Below, piece by piece: positions 1 to 4,246 of a stretch of 5,423 nucleotides of DNA. Positions within the stretch are counted from its first letter, which is position 1. Each line of letters opens with the position of its first letter. Location of the stretch: NCBI GenBank assembly GCA_028692205.1, contig JAQUXV010000209.1, positions 1-5,423 on the forward strand. Direction: 5' to 3'. This DNA comes from Eubacteriales bacterium (GTDB lineage: Bacteria > Bacillota_A > Clostridia > Christensenellales > Aristaeellaceae). Under the pieces are notes generated by a model, which was given only the letters and a program-made list of their open reading frames with translations, made no database searches and was not told the origin of the DNA. Both the position numbers and the translations under genes were made by a program.

Positions 1-272
1 TACCGCAGAAGGTTCAGAAGGTTATCGAAATTCTGATTGCCATTGTTGTTTACGCAGTTCTGGTTTACTTCTTTTTCTCCGCGACCAAGTTTGTTCAGCT
101 TTTTATGAAAACCAACCGCGCTACGCCAATGCTGAGCATACCGTATAAGTACATTTATGGCATCGGACCGGTATCGGCCGTGCTGATGATGATTAGCTAT
201 ACAATCATGCTGGTGCAGAAATACCGTGGGAACAAAGCATATTTGGGTAGCAAGGAGGCGATGAAACCGTGA
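1..272 (+). CDS. TRAP transporter small permease (DctQ family), 3' part only
   Basis: The reading frame is open from position 3 to a TGA at 270-272, giving 89 residues; the start lies before the window. Small TRAP permeases are usually about 160-190 residues with four membrane helices, so roughly the C-terminal half is seen. Two hydrophobic segments are visible: about residues 8-30 (starting near IEILIAIVVYAVLVYFFF) and about 54-78 (YIYGIGPVSAVLMMISY). A polar stretch containing KTNRATPMLSIPYK separates them. This fits helices 3 and 4 of DctQ, with a short basic tail after the last helix. In the family this subunit pairs with the large permease in the cytoplasmic membrane and supports uptake of an organic acid delivered by a periplasmic or lipid-anchored binding protein. 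The next gene, a clear DctM, overlaps it by GTGA, which is the strongest support for the call because DctQ sequences are poorly conserved. The substrate is not predictable. Confidence 0.85.
   Translation, partial: PQKVQKVIEILIAIVVYAVLVYFFFSATKFVQLFMKTNRATPMLSIPYKYIYGIGPVSAVLMMISYTIMLVQKYRGNKAYLGSKEAMKP
252..258 (+). promoter_or_regulatory. Ribosome binding site that fixes the GTG start of the large permease
   Basis: AAGGAGG lies inside the end of the small-permease gene and is followed after 10 bases by GTG at 269-271. No ATG exists in the large-permease frame near this site (the ATG at 261 is in the small-permease frame), so this site supports the GTG start and implies translational coupling of the two permeases. 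Confidence 0.75.
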
Positions 273-1555
273 GCACTGCCGTAATCGTTATGGTTGTTCT
301 GCTGCTGGTTTTTCTGTTTATGAAAGTGCCGGTGTTTATCGCTGTGCTCGGGGCATCGGCTGCTTACTTTATTCTCACGCCCGCCACCAACTTTATGATT
401 TTTGCGCAGCAGGCCGTTACCGGTGCGGAAGGAATATCGCTGCTGGCTATTCCGTTTTTCGTCTGCGCGGGCGCGCTGATGAACTATACGGGGGTTACCA
501 AGCGTATTATGGACTTCTGCGCAACGCTGACGGGCCGTATGCACGGCGGACTTGCGCAGGTAAACGTGCTGCTATCCACGCTGATGGGCGGCCTTTCGGG
601 GTCCGCGCTGGCGGACGCGGCAATGGAAGCGAAAATGCTGGTACCCGAAATGGAGCGCAACGGCTTTTCCAAGCCGTTCTCGGCTGTTGTTACAGCGGCT
701 TCGTCTATGATTACACCGCTGATTCCCCCGGGAATCTGCCTGATATTGTACGGCTGCATCGCTAACATTTCCATTGGCAAGCTATTCATCGCCGGTATCG
801 GCCCGGGTGCGCTGCTGTGCGTGACGATGATGGTGCTTGTTTCCCAAATTTCAAAGAAGCGTGGCTACGGCTCCATCCGCAAGGAAAAAATGACCGGCTC
901 CATGTTCCGCAAAACTTTCAAGCCCGCCATTCTCCCGCTGTGCCTGCCCGTTATCATTCTGGGCGGCATTCGCCTGGGCATTTTCACCGCCACGGAAGCA
1001 GGCTCTGTCGCCATTATTTACGCGCTGCTTCTGGGCATCTTCTACCGTGACCTGTCCAAGCGCGATTTCTTCAAGGGTATTCAGGAAACGCTGCTTACCA
1101 CGTCTTCCATCCTGCTGATTGTCGCCGCCGCGAGCACATTCTCCTGGATTCTCACCAAAGAGCAGCTTCCCCAGCGCTTCACGCAGTGGATGATATCGGT
1201 GATCGACAACAAGTGGATCTTCCTGGTTGCGGTCGATATCTTCCTGATCATCATCGGTATGTTCATCGAGGGCAACGCCTCTATGATCATTCTGGTGCCG
1301 CTTTTTGCGCCGGTAGCGGCGGCCTATGGCATCGACCCCATTCATTTTGCGGTCATGTTCATCTTCGCCAATATGATCGGCGCTTTCACCCCGCCGATGG
1401 GAACGCTGATGTTCGTGGTTTGCGGCGTAACGGAATGCAAAACGAAGGCCTTTATCAAGGAAGCGGTCCCGTTCTACATTCTGTGCGGAATCTGCTTGCT
1501 TTTCCTGACCTTCGTACCCGTGTATTCTACCTTTTTGGTTAACCTCGTATACTAA
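269..1555 (+). CDS. TRAP transporter large permease (DctM family)
   Basis: This 428-residue protein is the usual length for a large TRAP permease, the multi-helix membrane subunit that carries the transport path and couples uptake to an ion gradient. Family signatures are visible in order: GGLSGSALADAAMEAKMLVP (about 107-126), ITPLIPPGI (148-156), IRLGIFTATEAGSVAIIYAL (234-253), GMFIEGNASMIILVPLFAPV (330-349) and GAFTPPMG (371-378). Hydrophobic segments fill most of the rest. The start is GTG, overlapping the upstream TGA as GTGA, with AAGGAGG ten bases before it, so the two permeases are co-transcribed and probably translationally coupled. A strong terminator begins 25 bases after the stop. 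The substrate cannot be read from the permease; TRAP systems commonly take C4-dicarboxylates, sialic acid, uronates or other acids, and the binding protein that decides this is outside the window. I therefore give no symbol. Confidence 0.96.
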   Translation: MSTAVIVMVVLLLVFLFMKVPVFIAVLGASAAYFILTPATNFMIFAQQAVTGAEGISLLAIPFFVCAGALMNYTGVTKRIMDFCATLTGRMHGGLAQVNVLLSTLMGGLSGSALADAAMEAKMLVPEMERNGFSKPFSAVVTAASSMITPLIPPGICLILYGCIANISIGKLFIAGIGPGALLCVTMMVLVSQISKKRGYGSIRKEKMTGSMFRKTFKPAILPLCLPVIILGGIRLGIFTATEAGSVAIIYALLLGIFYRDLSKRDFFKGIQETLLTTSSILLIVAAASTFSWILTKEQLPQRFTQWMISVIDNKWIFLVAVDIFLIIIGMFIEGNASMIILVPLFAPVAAAYGIDPIHFAVMFIFANMIGAFTPPMGTLMFVVCGVTECKTKAFIKEAVPFYILCGICLLFLTFVPVYSTFLVNLVY

Positions 1556-1580
1556 GTTGAAATCCCCATTTTCTTTCAGC

Positions 1581-1607
1581 GCCGAATCCTTCGGGATTCG
1601 GCTTTTT
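1581..1607 (+). terminator. Rho-independent terminator of the TRAP operon
   Basis: A perfect 9-bp stem, GCCGAATCC (1581-1589) with GGATTCGGC (1594-1602), closes a TTCG loop (1590-1593) on a C-G pair, the extra-stable UUCG tetraloop arrangement. Five T residues (1603-1607) follow at once. It starts 25 bases after the large-permease stop codon and should end that transcript. Confidence 0.92.
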
Positions 1608-1640
1608 AACGCCACCCGGGTAACCGGGTGGCGTTAAAAA
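1603..1640. repeat. Long perfect inverted repeat abutting the TRAP terminator
   Basis: Two 17-base arms, TTTTTAACGCCACCCGG (1603-1619) and its exact complement at 1624-1640, flank a GTAA loop. As plus-strand RNA the loop would be a GNRA-type tetraloop (GUAA). The outermost five T-A pairs use the T-run that also serves as the tail of the preceding terminator. No T-run follows the second arm on either strand, so it is not a standard terminator itself. It could be a back-up hairpin, a transcript-end stabiliser or a cruciform-forming repeat. Confidence 0.85.
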
Positions 1641-1757
1641 CATATGTTCTTTTCCTAATCGTATTTTTCCATCTTGCCGGGTTGCCTGCGCAACGGCATT
1701 TCAGTATTGTAATCGGGCTACCCGGCCGCCTGAAGGCGGATGCATGCCTGCCACCCC
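1641..1757. other. Hairpin-rich convergent intergenic spacer, no gene seen
   Basis: Between the TRAP operon and the convergent FMN-binding gene I find no credible reading frame. The sequence holds several short stem-loops: GTTGC/GCAAC around CTGC (1681-1694), CGGG/CCCG around CTA (1714-1724), and CCGCC/GGCGG around TGAA (1726-1739). GCCGGG (1676-1681) can also pair with CCCGGC (1721-1726) to enclose the first hairpin. These could form a small branched RNA, but none matches a riboswitch or ncRNA family I recognise, and no upstream promoter of its own was found. Confidence 0.4.
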
Positions 1758-1790
1758 GTTTTCTGCCTTATGGCAGAAAACTATTTTATT
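1758..1790 (+). terminator. Stem-loop with weak T-rich tail, possible second terminator
   Basis: A perfect 10-bp stem, GTTTTCTGCC (1758-1767) and GGCAGAAAAC (1772-1781), encloses TTAT. On the plus strand it is followed by TATTTTATT, a broken T tract, so it could catch readthrough from the TRAP side. On the minus strand, where it lies about 62 bases past the FMN-binding gene's stop, it is followed by GGGG rather than T residues, so it would be a poor intrinsic terminator for that gene. I see no better terminator for that gene, so function on both strands remains possible. Confidence 0.5.
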
Positions 1791-1843
1791 AAGGGTTGAC
1801 TCGGCACCCCCTGCGCTTCCGTATCGGGAGCGGCGGAACGCGG

Positions 1844-2896
1844 TCAGTGCTTCGGGCCGCCATGCCTGGAATAGCTGAACTCCGTTACATCCAGCGAACC
1901 GCTTGTTACGGCGCTCGAAAGCGCGTCGGCCACCGCGTTTACGATACCTGCCGAGGAATACGTTGCGCCGGAGACAGCATCCACTGCAAGGGACTGCTCG
2001 CTGATGATGGTATCCACCACGCTTTCAGCACGCCTGAAGTATGAAGGTGTGTCGTTTTCACCGGTAATCGTAATATCGGTAACCTGCCCGCCGGAAACTG
2101 TAACGGACACGGATATATTGCCATTGTACCCGGTTGCGGAGCCTGTGTACACACCGTCCGTAAGCACAGCGCCGGAGAACATCGCGTTTGCCTCCGCAAC
2201 CAGTTCCGAATCGGCAGTATTAGTTGCGACTGTTGTATCCGTTGCGGCTGCGGTAACCGTACCCGTTGCAGTTACGGCTGTCGTATTTGTCGCGGTTGTG
2301 ACCGGCGTATTCGTAACGGTCGCAGTTGCCAAATCGGTTGCATCGCTTGTTAAATCGGTAATCGCTATCGTTTCGATCGGGCTTTCCACATAGCTTTCCG
2401 CATAGCTGATCGACTGGATGCGATCATCAATCTGTATACCGACATCCGCCACATGTAACACCACCAACGCGATGAGCGCAATGGTGAGAATTCTGTGTAT
2501 GGCAATCCATTTCCGTTTCAGAATTTTCCGCAGCATATAGCTTGCCGCCAGCAGAATCGCCGCAATCAGGCTCAGCGTGCCCCAGTTCCAGGTAAACAGC
2601 ACCGGCGCGAACATCATGTCGCTCAGGTTGGCATCGGACAGATTGCCTGCCAGTATTCCGTGAATAATCCCCGTGATGATTAACAGCACGCCTACTGAAA
2701 TGTGCATACGGGAAAATATCCGGCGGAGCTTTCGGTTTCCGCTGCGCTTCGTAAGATAAATAACCGCTGATAAAACGGTAAACAGCACAGCCAGCCAAGC
2801 TAAAATCATGCTCAGGATCAGAAAAATCACCCCCGTCGATTTTGGAAACAGCTCTTCCGGCAGCGGAATTTCTGAATCCAAAGTGATTGTACCCAT
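1844..2896 (-). CDS. Membrane cytochrome b-like protein with C-terminal FMN-binding domain
   Basis: This 350-residue protein has three parts. Residues 21-152 hold four membrane helices (about 21-48, 64-84, 103-123, 131-152). Helices 2 and 4 each carry two histidines 14 residues apart (H65/H79 and H134/H148), the spacing by which ferric-reductase-like cytochromes bind two stacked b hemes. Residues about 175-230 are a Thr/Ala/Val-rich low-complexity linker. Residues about 231-335 form an FMN_bind domain (PF04205-like) with DGVYTGSATGYNG near 247-259 and DAVSGATYSS at 306-315; T312 is the expected site of covalent FMN attachment by an ApbE-type flavin transferase. Basic loops KRSGNRKLRR (50-59) and RKILKRKW (123-130) should face the cytoplasm, placing the FMN domain outside the cell. 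The inferred role is transmembrane electron transfer from a cytoplasmic-side donor to an external flavin; donor and acceptor are unknown. No heme-binding or ApbE gene is nearby. No good Shine-Dalgarno sequence precedes the ATG, so the exact start is less sure than the frame. Confidence 0.88.
   Translation of the reverse strand: MGTITLDSEIPLPEELFPKSTGVIFLILSMILAWLAVLFTVLSAVIYLTKRSGNRKLRRIFSRMHISVGVLLIITGIIHGILAGNLSDANLSDMMFAPVLFTWNWGTLSLIAAILLAASYMLRKILKRKWIAIHRILTIALIALVVLHVADVGIQIDDRIQSISYAESYVESPIETIAITDLTSDATDLATATVTNTPVTTATNTTAVTATGTVTAAATDTTVATNTADSELVAEANAMFSGAVLTDGVYTGSATGYNGNISVSVTVSGGQVTDITITGENDTPSYFRRAESVVDTIISEQSLAVDAVSGATYSSAGIVNAVADALSSAVTSGSLDVTEFSYSRHGGPKH
2207..2371 (-). repeat. 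Thr/Ala/Val low-complexity linker coding region
   Basis: Codons for residues 176-230 of the FMN-binding protein encode a stretch dominated by threonine, alanine and valine with TAT, TNT and VTAT-like recurrences. The DNA correspondingly repeats GTTGC, GTAAC and GTATT words without a strict unit. It separates the membrane heme domain from the FMN domain, as an extended, possibly glycosylated spacer would. It also produces a long valine-rich open frame on the opposite strand, which I regard as a by-product. Confidence 0.7.
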
Positions 2897-3057
2897 ATTA
2901 TATGAACAATTTGTGTCAAAAGAGTGTTCTGCAGATGGAAACTGCCCTATCTGATCGTGTTGGAATCATGAAGAATCGCGTATGGTCGCAAGTTGTATTA
3001 CTCCATAGGCACCTTATACAATATGCGATTATCGTCATGTAGATTGTAGTTTTCTAT

Positions 3058-3098
3058 AAAACAAAACCGCCTGAAACTTTCATTTCAAGCGGTTTTGT
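3058..3098 (-). terminator. Rho-independent terminator of the tRNA-Pro gene
   Basis: The arms 3061-3076 and 3083-3098 pair over 16 positions with one C-A mismatch (3071/3088) around a six-base loop. Read on the minus strand the stem ends in GCGGTTTTGT and continues TTT, giving a T-rich tail. It begins two bases after the tRNA's CCA end. The A-rich foot gives some symmetry, so weak action on the plus strand is possible. Confidence 0.88.
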
Positions 3099-3100
3099 AT

Positions 3101-3177
3101 TGGTCTGGGTGAGAAGATTCGAACTTCCGGCCTCTTGAACCCCATTCAAGCACGCTACCAAACTGCGCCACACCCAG
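3101..3177 (-). tRNA. tRNA-Pro, anticodon GGG
   Basis: Read on the minus strand, the 77-base gene starts CTGGGTG (3177-3171) and its acceptor arm closes perfectly with CACCCAG (3111-3105), followed by the discriminator A and encoded CCA (3104-3101). The anticodon stem CTTGA/TCAAG (3150-3146 and 3138-3134) holds the seven-base loop ATGGGGT, giving anticodon GGG at 3143-3141, which reads CCC and CCU proline codons. The D-arm region contains GGCGCAGTTTGGTAGCG and the T arm contains GTTCGAATC. The promoter upstream and terminator downstream make it a single-gene transcription unit. No second copy of the 3' end was seen in the window, so there is no sign of an integrated element at this tRNA. Confidence 0.97.
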
Positions 3178-3199
3178 TCGTTTTCGGAGCACGCATAGA

Positions 3200-3228
3200 A
3201 TCATACCATCATTTAATTTCAGTGTCAA
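3200..3228 (-). promoter_or_regulatory. Sigma-A promoter of tRNA-Pro
   Basis: On the minus strand TTGACA (3228-3223) is separated by exactly 17 bases from TATGAT (3205-3200). A start near 3193 would give a leader of about 15 bases before the mature tRNA 5' end at 3177. The perfect -35 and near-perfect -10 suit a strongly expressed stable-RNA gene. Confidence 0.88.
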
Positions 3229-3296
3229 TAGCAAAATGGCTCTCAATCTATGTTTTTCAGCTTAAAATTAGCATAGCTCCCACTCTGTTTACTTCT

Positions 3297-3848
3297 TCAC
3301 AGCCGCCGCATTTCATCAATCATGCGCTGCTCGTTCAAAAGCGCTTCCAGCATATACACGTTACCGCTAAGCAGCTTTCCGGCATCCTCCACCGCCTCCA
3401 CAAAGTCCTTTCGCATCGCGCGCAGCCCGCCTTCTTCCGGCAGCGGGCAAACCGCCCATGAGCGCGGGTCGATCTCCGCCGTCACCAGAATCGTCTGGCT
3501 GTCTTCCTCAACGTCAACACGAATTCTGAGAGGGAAAATTCGGCACGCAAACGGCCTGTGCTCTCTCGGGCATACGCCCTCGCAAACCAGCCGCTTTCCC
3601 CCCTTGAACAGCGTATCGTCATCCACAAGGTGAAACGGGAAACCGTCGATCGGTTTTTGATATAGACGATCTTCAAACGGCATCAACAGCATTCCGTTTT
3701 CACCGGTTTCGTCCGGTCGGCAGCACGCCGCGCCGCACAATCTGCCGCAGTCCCCTTTGAACGGCGTTACATCCTTCACCTTGTCACGCGCGGCCTTCAG
3801 GGTTTTCAGGGCGAACGGCGCGGCAATAATCTGCATCAGCTTTCCCAT
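3297..3848 (-). CDS. YkgJ/UPF0153-like cysteine-cluster protein
   Basis: With the ATG at 3848 the protein has 183 residues. It has eight cysteines: CGRLCGAACC covers C34, C38, C42 and C43; CEGVCPREHRPFACRIFPL covers C89, C93 and C102; C134 follows in SWAVCPLP. The paired pattern of an N-terminal Cys cluster and a later C-x3-C-P...R-P-x2-C-R-x-F-P motif is typical of the YkgJ/UPF0153 group, annotated as putative zinc- or iron-chelating proteins whose biochemical role is not established. There is no signal peptide or membrane helix, so it is probably cytoplasmic. The frame also opens at a TTG (3854), but TGAGGA directly abuts that TTG and lies six bases before the ATG, so I chose the ATG. The gene has its own promoter and stands alone; no clear terminator was found between it and the tRNA promoter. 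Confidence 0.85.
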   Translation of the reverse strand: MGKLMQIIAAPFALKTLKAARDKVKDVTPFKGDCGRLCGAACCRPDETGENGMLLMPFEDRLYQKPIDGFPFHLVDDDTLFKGGKRLVCEGVCPREHRPFACRIFPLRIRVDVEEDSQTILVTAEIDPRSWAVCPLPEEGGLRAMRKDFVEAVEDAGKLLSGNVYMLEALLNEQRMIDEMRRL

Positions 3849-3892
3849 CTTCAATCCTCACGCTTACCCGTTCCTGTTTCTATAACGGTGCC

Positions 3893-3921
3893 ATCATAGC
3901 AGAGCGCGCGCGTATTTTCAA
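3893..3921 (-). promoter_or_regulatory. Likely promoter of the cysteine-cluster gene
   Basis: On the minus strand TTGAAA (3921-3916) and TATGAT (3898-3893) are separated by 17 bases. The predicted start near 3886 leaves a leader of about 38 bases to the ATG at 3848. The spacer contains an unbroken alternating purine-pyrimidine run (3904-3915), and a 14-bp palindrome, CGTTTTACAAAACG (3926-3939), sits just upstream of the -35. Confidence 0.7.
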
Positions 3922-4053
3922 GCGACGTTTTACAAAACGCACACATAATCTTCATCCCCGTCTTCTTGCGCCCGATGTTTTCAAGGCATAGACTGTTTCA
4001 GGTGGATATTGCGTCCTCCCTTAACCACTGGGGTATGCATTCTGTTCGCCGAT

Positions 4054-4076
4054 CCGATATAAGCGCCGAGTATCGG
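4054..4076. promoter_or_regulatory. Inverted repeat CCGATA-n11-TATCGG, possible regulator site
   Basis: Two perfect 6-base half sites (4054-4059 and 4071-4076) are separated by 11 bases. An alternative pairing uses GCCGAT (4048-4053) with ATCGGC (4072-4077), and CGCCGA occurs twice nearby. It lies about 100 bases upstream of the transporter -35, so a direct role in repression there would need looping or cooperation with the second dyad. Confidence 0.35.
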
Positions 4077-4113
4077 CATTGCCGTTTTCTTTTCATAATA
4101 CGATGCTTTCGGA

Positions 4114-4140
4114 AATTTCACCCGCATCATGCGTGAAATT
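4114..4140. promoter_or_regulatory. Inverted repeat AATTTCAC-n11-GTGAAATT, possible operator
   Basis: Eight-base perfect half sites (4114-4121 and 4133-4140) are separated by 11 bases; GCAT/ATGC inside extends the symmetry with a two-base offset. Its centre is about 82 bases before the predicted transporter start site, a position more usual for an activator than for a simple repressor. No T-run follows, so it is not a terminator. The binding protein is unknown. Confidence 0.5.
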
Positions 4141-4173
4141 GTTGCTGCGATTGCCTTTCCGCCTCAATTCGGA

Positions 4174-4202
4174 TTGACTTTCCGCTGATCGGGCGTTATG
4201 AT
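4174..4202 (+). promoter_or_regulatory. Sigma-A promoter of the MFS transporter gene
   Basis: TTGACT (4174-4179) and TATGAT (4197-4202) are separated by exactly 17 bases. A start near 4209 gives a leader of about 38 bases, containing a short GGCG/CGCC stem, before the ATG at 4247. Confidence 0.82.
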
Positions 4203-4246
4203 GGTCGCATGGCGCCGTCGCCGCAATAGAAGGAGGAAAAAACCGC

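Larger units (their letters stand above)
3849..4246. other. Divergent intergenic region with two opposed promoters and dyads
   Basis: This 398-base stretch separates the divergent cysteine-cluster and transporter genes. It holds a promoter for each (3893-3921 minus, 4174-4202 plus), a palindrome next to the minus promoter (3926-3939), and two larger dyads nearer the transporter promoter (4054-4076 and 4114-4140). From about 3940 to 4050 I see no promoter, hairpin or convincing gene. A 53-codon plus-strand frame from 3975 lacks a ribosome binding site and was not accepted. Confidence 0.6.

Noticed and set aside
851..1615. Minus-strand 254-codon open frame across the large permease gene
   Set aside because: Its translation is unlike any family, rich in Arg, Asn, Gln and Asp, and it is antisense to a gene with clear DctM motifs. 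It also runs through the operon terminator.
1676..1740. Known riboswitch such as FMN, cobalamin or cyclic-di-GMP in the convergent spacer
   Set aside because: None of the conserved core sequences of those families could be matched on either strand, and the element would lie downstream of both neighbouring genes.
2004..2393. Plus-strand 129-codon open frame, valine-rich, opposite the FMN-binding protein gene
   Set aside because: It is the antisense reading of the Thr-rich linker and FMN domain, has no ribosome binding site or recognisable domain, and its composition follows from the low-complexity codons on the other strand.
2897..2919. TTGACA and TATAAT as an ordinary promoter for the FMN-binding gene
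   Set aside because: The spacer is 11 bases rather than about 17, and a start at the usual distance from the TATAAT would fall inside the coding region.
3101..3177. tRNA-Pro as an integration site for a mobile element
   Set aside because: No repeat of the tRNA 3' end, integrase gene or composition change was found within the window.
3248..3284. Terminator for the cysteine-cluster gene downstream of its stop
   Set aside because: CTATG and CATAG can pair at a distance, but there is no stable continuous stem and no T-run on the minus strand.
3975..4136. Plus-strand 53-codon frame in the divergent intergenic region
   Set aside because: There is no Shine-Dalgarno sequence or promoter before its ATG, its composition is rich in His, Arg and Phe without a recognisable pattern, and it runs through both candidate regulatory dyads.
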